Assembly: GCA_005239435.1 (NCBI GenBank)
Contig: ML241305.1
Span: 829,289-893,288, forward strand
Length of the DNA: 64,000 bases
Direction: 5' to 3'
DNA from: Halorussus salinisoli
Lineage (GTDB): Archaea > Halobacteriota > Halobacteria > Halobacteriales > Haladaptataceae
Made by a program: the position numbers and the translations under genes. Positions 42,388 through 50,558 of this stretch are shown here, piece by piece. The first letter of the stretch is position 1. Every line of letters begins with the position of its first letter. The notes under the pieces were generated by a model. That model did not search any database. It saw only the letters and a program-made list of their open reading frames with translations, and was not told where the DNA came from.

Positions 42388-42445
42388 CGCCTAAATAGCT
42401 GTCTCTCGGCCCCTCTCATGAACGGTGGTACCGTTTTGCTCGGGT
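42388..42445. promoter_or_regulatory. Divergent promoter region, HTH regulator and DUF1611 gene
   Basis: A minus-strand TATA-like CTATTTAGG (42391-42399) serves the regulator, and a plus-strand CCGTTTTGCT (42431-42440) lies about 28 nt before the ATG at 42464. The shared 103-nt gap is the natural place for the regulator's operator. Confidence 0.4.
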
Positions 42446-42463
42446 CGTCCGTGGGTCCTCGGC

Positions 42464-43513
42464 ATGGACCTCTACGAGGCCTTCGACGCACCGGTCCCGG
42501 CGGTCGTCCTCGCCGAGGGCGAGTTCGGGACCACCGAGGGGAAGACCGCGAACGGAGTCGTCATGCACAGCGAACTGTTCGAGGCGAGAGCGGTGGTCGA
42601 TTCGACGCAGGCCGGGAAGACCGCCGACGAGGTACTCGACCGCGACGGTGTGCCGGACGCTCCCGTCGTCGCCTCGACCGAGGACGCCCTCCGAGAAGCC
42701 CCCGACGCCGAGGCGCTGGTCGTCGGGGTCGCGCCCGCGGGCGGCGAACTTCCCGACGAGTGGGTCGAAGACATCAGGCAGGCGATGCAAGCCGGTTGCG
42801 ACGTGGTTTCGGGTCTCCACACGTTCCTCTCCGAGGACTGTCAGTGGCGCGAACTCGTCGAGGAGTTCGGCGTCCGACTCTTCGACGTGCGCAAGCCGCC
42901 GGCCGAGGACGACCTGCGAGTCGCCGACGGTCGAGTGGACGACGCGGACGCCGACGTGGTGCTGACGATGGGCACCGACTGCGCCGTGGGCAAGCGCACG
43001 ACCACCTTCGAACTCTACCGGGCGGCGAGGGCCGCCGGTCTCGACGCCGGGTGGGTCGCCACCGGCCAGACAGGCATCATGGTCGGCGCGCACCGCGGCG
43101 TCGTCGTAGACCGCGTGCCCGCGGACTTCACCGCGGGCGTGGTCGAAGACCTCGTCTGTGCGGTCGCCGAGGAACACGACCTCGTGCTCGTGGAGGGGCA
43201 GGCCGCGCTCTCGCATCGGGCCTACTCGGGCGTGACGCTCTCGCTCCTCCACGGGGCGAACCCGGACGCGGTAGTGCTGGTTGACGACCCCGACCGAAAG
43301 GGGCGGGCCGACTTCGACCGCTTCTCGGTCGCGGGCGTCGAGCGCGAAGTCGCCGCCATCGAGTCGGTGGCCGACGCCGAGACGACGGTCGCCGCGCTCT
43401 CGACGTGGGGCGACGCCGGCGCGCAGTCGGCCGAGTGGGGAATTCCGGCGGCCAACGTCTACGACGAGAGCGGTCCGACCGACCTGCTCGACGCCGTGCG
43501 GGACGCGCTGTAG
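42464..43513 (+). CDS. DUF1611 / DgcN-like P-loop protein
   Basis: 349 aa. The N-terminal domain (VPAVVLAEGEFGTTEGKTANGVV, VVGVAPAGGELPDEW) precedes a P-loop domain with GTDCAVGKRTTTFELYRAAR near residue 170 and LVLVEGQAALSHRAYSGVTL. DUF1611 proteins include DgcN, reported as a D-glutamate N-acetyltransferase in marine bacteria and halophilic archaea; assignment here is by recall of that family. The usual partner DgcA (a racemase of the enolase superfamily) is not adjacent. Starts at ATG; a GTG 13 codons upstream is possible. Confidence 0.75.
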   Translation: MDLYEAFDAPVPAVVLAEGEFGTTEGKTANGVVMHSELFEARAVVDSTQAGKTADEVLDRDGVPDAPVVASTEDALREAPDAEALVVGVAPAGGELPDEWVEDIRQAMQAGCDVVSGLHTFLSEDCQWRELVEEFGVRLFDVRKPPAEDDLRVADGRVDDADADVVLTMGTDCAVGKRTTTFELYRAARAAGLDAGWVATGQTGIMVGAHRGVVVDRVPADFTAGVVEDLVCAVAEEHDLVLVEGQAALSHRAYSGVTLSLLHGANPDAVVLVDDPDRKGRADFDRFSVAGVEREVAAIESVADAETTVAALSTWGDAGAQSAEWGIPAANVYDESGPTDLLDAVRDAL

Positions 43514-43527
43514 GTCGTCGCTCGCGG

Positions 43528-44643
43528 CTACTCCGGGTCCTCGGGCGTCATCCCGGCGTGTTCGTCGGCGTCCCGCACGCGCCACATCCGAGCGCGGAGG
43601 TCGTCGGCCATCGCGGGCACCCCGAGGTCGTCGAGGCGGTCGAGGTCGTCGGGCGCGACCGGGAACTGCCGGAGGTCCTTGTGGAGCGCGATGCCGGCGT
43701 AGGCTCCGTCGCCGATGGCGATGGGCGTCTGGTTCTGGCCGTGGGTCACGTCGCCGACCGCGTAGGCTCCATCGACGCTGGTCTCGCGGTCGTCGTCCAC
43801 CGCGATGGCACCGTCGTCGCGGAGTTCACACCCGAGGTCGGCGGCGAGGTCGTTGTTGAACTCCTTGCCGTAGACGGCGAAGCCGCCGCCGTACTCGCGG
43901 GTGTGGCCGTCGGCGAACTCCAAGCCGCCGAGCCACGGGTCGTCGCTGTCGCCTCCGTTACCGTCGTCTCCGTGGCCGGAGTCCGTCTCGGCGAAGGCGT
44001 GGTCCACGCGGTCCTCGACCACCTCGACGGGGTGAGCGCGGACCTGTTCGTCCGCGGCGTCGTCCCACTCGGGAGTCTCGTCGTTCAGCAGGAGGTCCAC
44101 GTCGTCGGTGAAGTTGAGGAGCATCATCGCCATCTGGGCCGCGTGGTCGTCGCGGCCGAGGACGAACACGGGTTCGTCGCCGAGGGTGTAGGCGTCGCAG
44201 TGGAGACAGTAGTGGAGGCCCCGGCCGGTGAACTGCCGGAGGTTGCGGACGTTCGGCGGAACGTCGGTGAAGCCGGTGGCGAAGACGACGCGGTCGGTCC
44301 GGAGCGCGACGCTCTCGCAAGTCACGCGAAACTGGACGTCGTCGCTCTCGTTCTCGAAGTCGGCGTCGTCGCGGTCGGTCCGCTCGACCTCGCGCACGTC
44401 GTCCCGATAGTAGTCCGCGCCGTACTCTTCGAGTTGGTCGATAGCGAGTTCCGTGACCTCGCCGCCGGACGTGTCCTCGGAGACGCCGACGAGGTTGTGG
44501 ACCGACGCGACCGACTCGTACCGGCCGCCTTCGCGGTCGACGACCGCGGTCCGGTGACCGAGGCGGGTCGCGTAGAGCGCGGTCGTGAGTCCCGCTGGTC
44601 CACCACCGACGACGACCACCTCGTAGGCGGGGGTCTGAGCCAT
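43528..44643 (-). CDS. Thioredoxin-reductase-like FAD/NAD(P) oxidoreductase
   Basis: 371 aa. FAD-binding VVVVGGGPAGLTTALYATRLGH at the N-terminus; a redox-type CxxC (Cys146-Leu-His-Cys149 in GLHYCLHCDAYTLGDEPVFVLG) at the position of the CATC of thioredoxin reductase; C-terminal FAD motif DGAYAVGDVTHGQNQTPIAIGDGAYAGIAL. An acidic, Gly-rich insertion (DSGHGDDGNGGDSDDPW) interrupts the NADPH domain. About 40 residues longer than standard TrxR, with an Asp/Arg-rich C-terminal tail. Electron acceptor unknown. ATG at 44643. Confidence 0.83.
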   Translation of the reverse strand: MAQTPAYEVVVVGGGPAGLTTALYATRLGHRTAVVDREGGRYESVASVHNLVGVSEDTSGGEVTELAIDQLEEYGADYYRDDVREVERTDRDDADFENESDDVQFRVTCESVALRTDRVVFATGFTDVPPNVRNLRQFTGRGLHYCLHCDAYTLGDEPVFVLGRDDHAAQMAMMLLNFTDDVDLLLNDETPEWDDAADEQVRAHPVEVVEDRVDHAFAETDSGHGDDGNGGDSDDPWLGGLEFADGHTREYGGGFAVYGKEFNNDLAADLGCELRDDGAIAVDDDRETSVDGAYAVGDVTHGQNQTPIAIGDGAYAGIALHKDLRQFPVAPDDLDRLDDLGVPAMADDLRARMWRVRDADEHAGMTPEDPE

Positions 44644-44795
44644 TACCCCGGATACGGGCGTGGGATAGTTCGGACTTTGGGCCGCGGTTCGCGGTACGTA
44701 TAGCAATATAAAACACTATCCAACACGTATTTACATATATCTGTCAACTTTTCTCCGTTCCTATCACTAACTTATTAATGCCGTCCGACACCCCA

Positions 44796-44931
44796 TCTCG
44801 GCGCGCGCTGGTGCGACCCGCGGTTTGGGTCGCACCAACTGCGCGAGGTCGTCGGGAACGGACGTGACCGACGGCTCGGAAGTCGCAGCCCGCACAGCGA
44901 AGCGAGCGAGGAGGTTGGGGAGGTTCGGGGC
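44796..44931 (-). repeat. Dispersed palindromic repeat family A, copy 3
   Basis: Minus-strand copy. Reading that strand it shows AACCTCCCCAACCTCCTCGC, TCGCTTCGC, GACCTCGCGCAGTTGG and the perfect 11-bp palindrome TGGTGCGACCC (44809-44819 with 44827-44837, loop GCGGTTT), then AGCGCGCGCC. It directly abuts family B copy 2. Confidence 0.62.
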
Positions 44932-44954
44932 TGTCGCGGTCGTCTGGGTGGATT

Positions 44955-45074
44955 GAAAGGGGCCGCCCGGTCGCGTTTACGTAGTCGTCGCTGCGGGCCA
45001 CTATTCGAGGTTCGGGCGGTGCGGAGAGAACCGCGAACATCCCGCAGAGCGACCGCGACCGGGCGGGGGCTTTC
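44955..45074 (+). repeat. Nested-hairpin element family B, copy 2
   Basis: Stems: GAAAG/CTTTC (44955-44959 with 45070-45074); a perfect 13-bp stem CCGCCCGGTCGCG (44963-44975 with 45054-45066); GTCGCT/AGCGAC (44987-44992 with 45048-45053) continued by GCGGG/CCCGC after a 2-nt bulge; and a 10-bp inner stem with one mismatch (45004-45013 with 45028-45037). The internal loop carries GGGCCACTATTCG. It lies about 95 nt beyond the 3' end of engB. Confidence 0.7.
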
Positions 45075-45167
45075 TGAGTCTCTCTACTCCGAACAATCCG
45101 TCCCCTCGATTCCCTTTGCCAAGGCGTAGCGACTCAGAGCCCCGGTACCCAAGACCAGAACCGACGA

Positions 45168-45788
45168 CTAGGAGAAGAACTTCATCAGGTCGTCGCGCTT
45201 CTGCTCGTGGAGTTCCGTCTTCACGGCCTCGTTCAGCGCGTCGATGTTGCCCCGCTTGGCGCTAATCGGAGCAATCGTGTCGCGCCACTGCTTCCACGGC
45301 GGGTGCAGACCCAGCCTATCGCAGAGTTCGTTCAGGCGCTCGTCCTCGTCGTCTACCTTGTCCATCTTGTTGACCGCGACCACGACCGGGATGCCCACGT
45401 CCCGGAGGAAGTAGAACATCTCCACGTCGTAGGGAATCTCGTCCTCGCCGGAGTGTCGGTCGATGATGTCCACGGCGCTCTTGCCGTCCACGACGAGTAC
45501 GCCCACCAGAATGTCGTCGGCGTGGTCCTCGATGTAGTGCACGATGTTGGTCTTTATCTGCTCGCGTTGCTCCTCGGGCACGCCGGACATGAAGCCGAAC
45601 CCCGGCAGGTCGGTGAGCATGAAGTCGTCGCTGGCCCAGTCGTAGTGGTTGGGCGACCGAGTGACGCCCGGCTTGCTCCCCGTGTCGAAGCTATGGCCGG
45701 TGATTTCGCGCATCAGCGTCGATTTCCCGACGTTCGACCGGCCGACGAAGATGATCTCGTCGGCCCGGCCCGGGCGGTTCTCGAACAT
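45168..45788 (-). CDS. engB: GTP-binding protein EngB (YsxC/YihA family)
   Basis: 206 aa. G1 [11 protein letters not shown]3 DLPGFGF, G4 NKMD and G5 SAKRGN are visible. EngB GTPases help large-subunit ribosome assembly in bacteria; archaeal members are shorter-studied but conserved. Length is standard. A divergent DUF389 gene starts 142 nt away. Confidence 0.9.
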   Translation of the reverse strand: MFENRPGRADEIIFVGRSNVGKSTLMREITGHSFDTGSKPGVTRSPNHYDWASDDFMLTDLPGFGFMSGVPEEQREQIKTNIVHYIEDHADDILVGVLVVDGKSAVDIIDRHSGEDEIPYDVEMFYFLRDVGIPVVVAVNKMDKVDDEDERLNELCDRLGLHPPWKQWRDTIAPISAKRGNIDALNEAVKTELHEQKRDDLMKFFS

Positions 45789-45897
45789 ACGCTGTCTAGC
45801 CGGTGACGAGGTTTAACGGGCGTGGTCTGTGGTTTCGGGCGCGTCCGTGATCTGCGAGGCCGAGCGCGTCCGAAACCGTCCCGTCGCCGTGCCGCGA

Positions 45898-45907
45898 CTT
45901 ATTTACA
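45898..45907 (+). promoter_or_regulatory. TATA box of the first DUF389 gene
   Basis: CTTATTTACA centred about 27 nt before the ATG at 45930, predicting a leaderless mRNA and excluding longer in-frame starts upstream. Confidence 0.5.
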
Positions 45908-45929
45908 CCTCCCGTGCCATTCCGCAGGT

Positions 45930-47228
45930 ATGCGGCTCGTGCAGGTTTCGATTCCGGCAGGTAAGCGAGAGTTAGTCTCCGACGTGCTCGAATCCGAGGG
46001 CGTCGACTACATGCTGACCGACGAGACCAGCGGCCGGGAGTACACCGCCATCGCCTACTTTTCACTACCGACCAACGCCGTCCAGCCGATTCTCGACAAG
46101 TTGCAGGACGCCGGACTGGGCGACGACCCCCACGCGGTCGTCATCGACGCCGAGACCGACACCTCCCGCCAGTACGAAGAGTTAGAGAAGCGATTCTCCG
46201 AGGAGAACGACGACCCCTCCACCATCGCCCGCGAGGAGATACGTACCGAGGCCCGCGAGATGACCCCCGAGTTTCCCACCTTCGTGACGATGACCGTCAT
46301 CAGTTCGGTCGTCGCCACCGCGGGGATGCTCCTCGACTCCCCGGCGGTCGTCGTGGGGTCGATGGTCATCGCGCCGCTCATCGGGCCCGCGATGGGGACG
46401 AGCGTCGGCACCGTCCTCGGCGACCGACAGCTGTTCCGTCGCGGCGTGAAGTACCAGTTCATCGGCGGATTCGCGGCCATCGCGGCCGCCACCCTGTTCT
46501 CGGTCGGGGTTCGGTACGGCTTCCTCCTCCCACCGGGGACGGACGTCCTCGGCATCTCGCAGGTCAGCGGCAGACTGACGCCCGACTTCCTCTCGCTGGC
46601 CGTCGCGCTCGGAGCGGGCGCGGCGGGCGCGCTGAGCCTCGCGTCGGGCGTCTCGGTCGCCATCGTCGGCGTGATGATCGCCGCGGCGCTCGTCCCGCCC
46701 GCCGCCGCCGTCGGCATCGGAATCGCGTGGCAACAGCCACTCGCGGCGGTGAGTTCGCTCGTCCTCGTGCTGGTCAACATCCTCTCGATCAACCTCTCGG
46801 GACTGGTCGTTCTCTGGTATCTCGACTACGGGCCGAAGGACTGGTTCGAACTCAACCAGACCCGGTCGGTACTGTTCAAGCGCGCTGGCGTCCTCGTGGT
46901 CGCCATCGCCCTCCTCTCGCTGTTCCTCGGTGGGGTGACGTTCGCCACCATCGAGAACGCGACGTTCCAGAATCGGGCCCAGGAGAAGGCTCACACCGTC
47001 CTCACCGAGGAGGAGTACGAGGGAGCGAGGCTCTTCGACATGGAGTTCGTCGGGAGTAGTAATCTCCCGTTCGACCAGTCCGAGCGCGTCGTCATCACGG
47101 TCGGTCGTCCACCCGGCGTCGAGTACCCGGACCTCCCCAGACGCCTGAGCCAGCGCATCAATCGCAACACCGCCCAGGAGATCGTCGTGGACGTCCGGTT
47201 CGTCGAGTACGAGCGCGTCGAACCGTGA
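45930..47228 (+). CDS. DUF389 / TIGR00341 membrane protein (first copy)
   Basis: 432 aa. A cytoplasmic N-terminal domain (MRLVQVSIPAGKRELVSDVLESEGVDYMLTDE) is followed by the DUF389 core of about six to seven membrane helices, with DSPAVVVGSMVIAPLIGPAMGTSVG and VSVAIVGVMIAAALVPPAAAVGIG, and a C-terminal extracellular domain (RVVITVGRPPGVEYPDLPRRLSQRIN). Function unknown; it may be a channel or sensor. It forms a set with a SIMPL lipoprotein and a second DUF389 gene. Confidence 0.86.
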   Translation: MRLVQVSIPAGKRELVSDVLESEGVDYMLTDETSGREYTAIAYFSLPTNAVQPILDKLQDAGLGDDPHAVVIDAETDTSRQYEELEKRFSEENDDPSTIAREEIRTEAREMTPEFPTFVTMTVISSVVATAGMLLDSPAVVVGSMVIAPLIGPAMGTSVGTVLGDRQLFRRGVKYQFIGGFAAIAAATLFSVGVRYGFLLPPGTDVLGISQVSGRLTPDFLSLAVALGAGAAGALSLASGVSVAIVGVMIAAALVPPAAAVGIGIAWQQPLAAVSSLVLVLVNILSINLSGLVVLWYLDYGPKDWFELNQTRSVLFKRAGVLVVAIALLSLFLGGVTFATIENATFQNRAQEKAHTVLTEEEYEGARLFDMEFVGSSNLPFDQSERVVITVGRPPGVEYPDLPRRLSQRINRNTAQEIVVDVRFVEYERVEP

Positions 47229-47289
47229 GTCAAGTCGCCGTTTCACTTATGCGGGGATTTTTGCCGGGAGCTGTCGTATCCGACGTGCG

Positions 47290-48036
47290 ATGCACAGCAG
47301 AATACTCACGACGGTGGGGGTCGCCTTCCTACTGCTGACTGCCGGATGCGTCGGGAGTCTCGCGCCGACCTCCGACGCGACCGCACAGACACAGCAAGCC
47401 GACCGCGGCGGCGAGACGATCAGCGTCTCCGCGACCGGGCAGGCCGAAGCAGAGCCGGATCAGGCAGTCCTGCAGGTCGCGGTCCTCGCGCGCGGTGACG
47501 ACGCGAACGCGGTCCGAACCCAACTCGCCGAGAACGCCACGCAGATGCGCGAGGCGCTCCGACGAGTCGGAATCGCCGACGACCAGATTCGGACCGTCTC
47601 GTTCCGCATCGACCAGGAGTACCGCGAGGAGGAGGGCGAGCGACGACCCGCCGGTTTCCAGGGAGTCCACGCCTTCGAGATCACGCTGTCGAACGTGAGC
47701 AGGGCGGGAGCCGTCGTCGATACCGCGGTGGCGAACGGGGCCGACCGCGTGGACAACATCGAACTCACGCTGTCGGAAGAGCGCAGACGACAGATTCGGG
47801 CCGAGGCGCTCCGGGACGCGATGGAGAACGCACGGACTAACGCCGACGTCATCGCCGAGAGCGCGAATCTGACGATCGCTGGCGTCCACAGCGCCGCGAC
47901 CGGCGACCAGAGTTTCAGACCCGTCCGGGCCGAGGCTCTCACGGCCGACGCCGAAGGGAAGGCCGGGACGAGCATCGAGTCCGGGCCGGTGACCGTCTCC
48001 GCGCAAGTGTCGGTGACGTACAACGCCAGCGCGTAA
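47290..48036 (+). CDS. SIMPL-domain (DUF541) lipoprotein
   Basis: 248 aa. Lipobox TAGC with Cys20 after a hydrophobic signal suggests membrane anchoring after export. The SIMPL domain (ISVSATGQAEAEPDQAVLQVAVLARG; IRTVSFRIDQEYREEEGERR; FEITLSNVSRAGAVVDTAVANGADRV) fills the rest. Function in archaea unknown; bacterial relatives affect stress tolerance. Sandwiched between two DUF389 genes in the same direction. Confidence 0.86.
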   Translation: MHSRILTTVGVAFLLLTAGCVGSLAPTSDATAQTQQADRGGETISVSATGQAEAEPDQAVLQVAVLARGDDANAVRTQLAENATQMREALRRVGIADDQIRTVSFRIDQEYREEEGERRPAGFQGVHAFEITLSNVSRAGAVVDTAVANGADRVDNIELTLSEERRRQIRAEALRDAMENARTNADVIAESANLTIAGVHSAATGDQSFRPVRAEALTADAEGKAGTSIESGPVTVSAQVSVTYNASA

Positions 48037-48098
48037 CGCCGCCGACCGCGGTCCACGGCGGCCTGAATCCTTTTGCGTCGGTACGCCGTGACTTCGTT

Positions 48099-49424
48099 GT
48101 GCGCCTGATACACGTCCTGATTTCGGACGAACGGCGTGGCCCAGTTCTGGGCGCGCTCGACGAGAAGGAGATCGACTACGCCGTCCTCGAAACCGACGAG
48201 CGAACCAGCCAGGAGGTACTCGTGGAGTTTCCGCTCCCAAGCGACGGGGTCGGAGACGTGATGAGTGCGCTCCGAGACGCCGGACTCGAAGAAGACGAGT
48301 ACACCGTCATGGGGAACGCCGAGACCGCCTCCACGCCCAACATGGAGATGCTGGAGAACCGATACGCCGACGACTTCGACCCGCTGACCCGGAAGGAACT
48401 CCGGTCGAAGGCCCGCGACATGGCCCACGACACGACCTCGTTCGTCTGGATGATTTTCCTGAGCGCCATCATCGCCACCGCGGGCCTGCTGGTCGACTCT
48501 CCGGCCGTCGTCGTCGGGTCGATGGTCATCGCGCCGTTCGTGGGGCCGGTTCTCACCGCTGGCGTCGGCGGGGTCACGGGCGACCGAGAGATGCTTCGAG
48601 ACAGCATCTGGTTGCAGGCGGTCGGGATAGTCGTCGCCATCGTGAGTTCGCTGGCGTTCGGCTATCTCCTCAGGACGTTCTCGCTCGTCCCCCAGTTGCA
48701 GATCACGGCGCTCGGCCAGATCAGTTCCCGAGTCGCGCCGAGTCTGCTCACCGTGGCGGTCGGGTTGGCGGCGGGGAGCGCCTCGGCGTTCGGACTATCG
48801 ACGAAGGGACCGACCTCGCTAATCGGCGTGATGATCGCCGCGGCCCTGATTCCGGCCGCCGCGACCACCGGCATCGCCACCATCTGGGGGTATCCGGTCA
48901 TCGCGGTCGGGTCGCTGATACTCCTGCTGATATCGATAATCGGTATCAACGTCGCGGCGTTCGTCACGCTCTGGTACCTCGGCTACCGGCCGAACGGGTT
49001 CGACCGAAAGCTCTGGAACCCCCGCGATTCGACGGGAACCGCGGTGTTCGTCGTCTCGGTGGTGGCACTGCTTCTCGTCGTCGGCGGCGCGGTGTTCGCC
49101 ACCTACCAGCAGGTCACCTACGAGCGCAGTATCAATCAGGGAGTCAGTTCCATCCTCGACGACTCGGAGTACGCGAACCTCACGTTCGTCCAGACCAGCG
49201 TCGAGTACGGATTCACCGGTAATCTATTCGAACCGGAGACCGTCACCGTCACCATCAGTCGCACGTCGGACCGGGAGTATCCGAACCTGCCGAATAGACT
49301 CCAGCGGCAGGTCGTCGACCGGACGAATCAGAACCCGGAGGTCCGCGTCCACTTCGTGGACTACGAAGTTGCGAACTCTTCGCAGGAGTCGCTCGGAGTT
49401 CCGCACTCGAGTGCGGCCGCGTGA
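48099..49424 (+). CDS. DUF389 / TIGR00341 membrane protein (second copy)
   Basis: 441 aa, starting at GTG. Same layout as the copy at 45930: MRLIHVLISDERRGPVLGAL N-domain; DSPAVVVGSMVIAPFVGPVLTAGVG and TSLIGVMIAAALIPAAATTGIA membrane motifs; YRPNGFDRKLWNPRDSTG loop; C-terminal VTVTISRTSDREYPNLPNRLQ domain. Clearly a paralogue, but diverged in the loops. The N-terminal domain could sense a ligand. Ends 5 nt before the convergent NOG1-like gene. Confidence 0.86.
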   Translation: MRLIHVLISDERRGPVLGALDEKEIDYAVLETDERTSQEVLVEFPLPSDGVGDVMSALRDAGLEEDEYTVMGNAETASTPNMEMLENRYADDFDPLTRKELRSKARDMAHDTTSFVWMIFLSAIIATAGLLVDSPAVVVGSMVIAPFVGPVLTAGVGGVTGDREMLRDSIWLQAVGIVVAIVSSLAFGYLLRTFSLVPQLQITALGQISSRVAPSLLTVAVGLAAGSASAFGLSTKGPTSLIGVMIAAALIPAAATTGIATIWGYPVIAVGSLILLLISIIGINVAAFVTLWYLGYRPNGFDRKLWNPRDSTGTAVFVVSVVALLLVVGGAVFATYQQVTYERSINQGVSSILDDSEYANLTFVQTSVEYGFTGNLFEPETVTVTISRTSDREYPNLPNRLQRQVVDRTNQNPEVRVHFVDYEVANSSQESLGVPHSSAAA

Positions 49425-49428
49425 CGAT

Positions 49429-50391
49429 TCACTCGTCCTCGAAGGGTAGTTCCGGTTCGTAACCGACCGCCTCGACCGTGGCGTCCAGAACCTCGTCGAC
49501 GTTCTCGCCGCTCTCGATGCTCATGTAGGCGTCGGCGTCGACGTCGGTCGAGAGGTCCGACTTGTTGCAGACCGTCAGGACCGGCACGTCCTCGAATCGC
49601 TCGGCGAGGGCGTCCCGAAGTTCGAGTTGGGCGTCGAGGGGGTAGCCGCAGTAGCCGCTCGCGTCCACGACGAAGAGGATGGCGTCCGCGAGGTGGGTGA
49701 GTGCCGAGACCGCCTGGTTCTCGATGTCGTTGCGCTCGTCCTCCGGCCGGTCGAGCAGGCCGGGCGTGTCCACGATTTGATACCGGATGTGGTCCTGCTC
49801 GAAGTGGCCGACCCGCACGCCCTTGGTCGTGAAGGGGTACTCGGCGATCTCGTTCCGGGCGTTCGTGACCTCGTTGACGAACGACGACTTGCCGACGTTG
49901 GGATAGCCAGCCACGACGATGGTGGGTTCGTCGGGGTCGATGTCGGGGAGTCGACGGAGGTCCTGATGGGCCTCGCCGACGCGCAGGAGGTCGTCTTCGA
50001 CCTCCTCCACGACGTCCGCGAGGCGGGCGAACCCCTGCTTGCGGAACTTCCGGTCGGCGTCGGCGTCGCCCGTGAGTTTGCCCTGATACTCCCGGCCGAT
50101 GTCGTGGGTCTTCCTGCTGGCCCACTGAATTTCGGAGAGGCTCTGGCGCAACTCGTCTACGTCCACGATGGCGTCGGCGAGTTCGTAGTAGAAGGGGTCT
50201 ACCTCGTCGAAGTCCGGCCACTCCGCGGCGACGTTCTGCAAGTTGTCGCTCAGGATGTTGGAGGCGGTCTGGAGCATCGACTGTTGGGCCTCCGCGCCGT
50301 TCTTGGCCCGGCCTGCCCGTGCGGCCCGCGAGAAGGCCTTGTCGATGAGTTCCTCCGACGTTGGGGTCGTCGGCAGGTTCTCGAAAATCAT
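49429..50391 (-). CDS. NOG1-like Obg-family GTPase
   Basis: 320 aa. The helical NOG1 N-domain (FENLPTTPTSEELIDKAFSRAARA; LADAIVDVDELRQSLSEIQWASRKT) precedes the G domain: G1 GYPNVGKSSFVNE, G2 AEYPFTTKGVRVG, G3 DTPGLLDRP, G4 NKSD. Eukaryotic NOG1 assembles 60S subunits, and the archaeal proteins are presumed to act on the 50S. A TATA-like TTTTAATG about 26 nt upstream fixes the ATG at 50391 as a leaderless start. Confidence 0.9.
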   Translation of the reverse strand: MIFENLPTTPTSEELIDKAFSRAARAGRAKNGAEAQQSMLQTASNILSDNLQNVAAEWPDFDEVDPFYYELADAIVDVDELRQSLSEIQWASRKTHDIGREYQGKLTGDADADRKFRKQGFARLADVVEEVEDDLLRVGEAHQDLRRLPDIDPDEPTIVVAGYPNVGKSSFVNEVTNARNEIAEYPFTTKGVRVGHFEQDHIRYQIVDTPGLLDRPEDERNDIENQAVSALTHLADAILFVVDASGYCGYPLDAQLELRDALAERFEDVPVLTVCNKSDLSTDVDADAYMSIESGENVDEVLDATVEAVGYEPELPFEDE

Positions 50392-50412
50392 GCACGTAGA
50401 TAGGTCTCGCGA

Positions 50413-50421
50413 CATTAAAAG
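50413..50421 (-). promoter_or_regulatory. TATA box of the NOG1-like gene
   Basis: On the minus strand CTTTTAATG is centred about 26 nt before the ATG at 50391. Confidence 0.45.
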
Positions 50422-50542
50422 GGCGTCCATACGAGCGTAGGAGCGCTTCGAGGAGTCGGTAGTTCGATAGGGGTGGCAACGTCGGTGGGAGTCGGCGGGT
50501 ACCGACTCACCACCTACCACCCACCTCTAAGTACCACTCTGT

Positions 50543-50558
50543 TTTACCACTTGGTAAA
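50543..50558 (+). promoter_or_regulatory. Perfect inverted repeat at the thiD start codon
   Basis: TTTACCA-CT-TGGTAAA (7-bp arms, 2-nt spacer) ends on the A of the thiD ATG. It sits at the expected transcription start of a leaderless mRNA; a TATA-like CTCTAAGTA lies about 30 nt upstream. It could be an operator for a thiamine regulator or a start-site hairpin. Confidence 0.5.
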
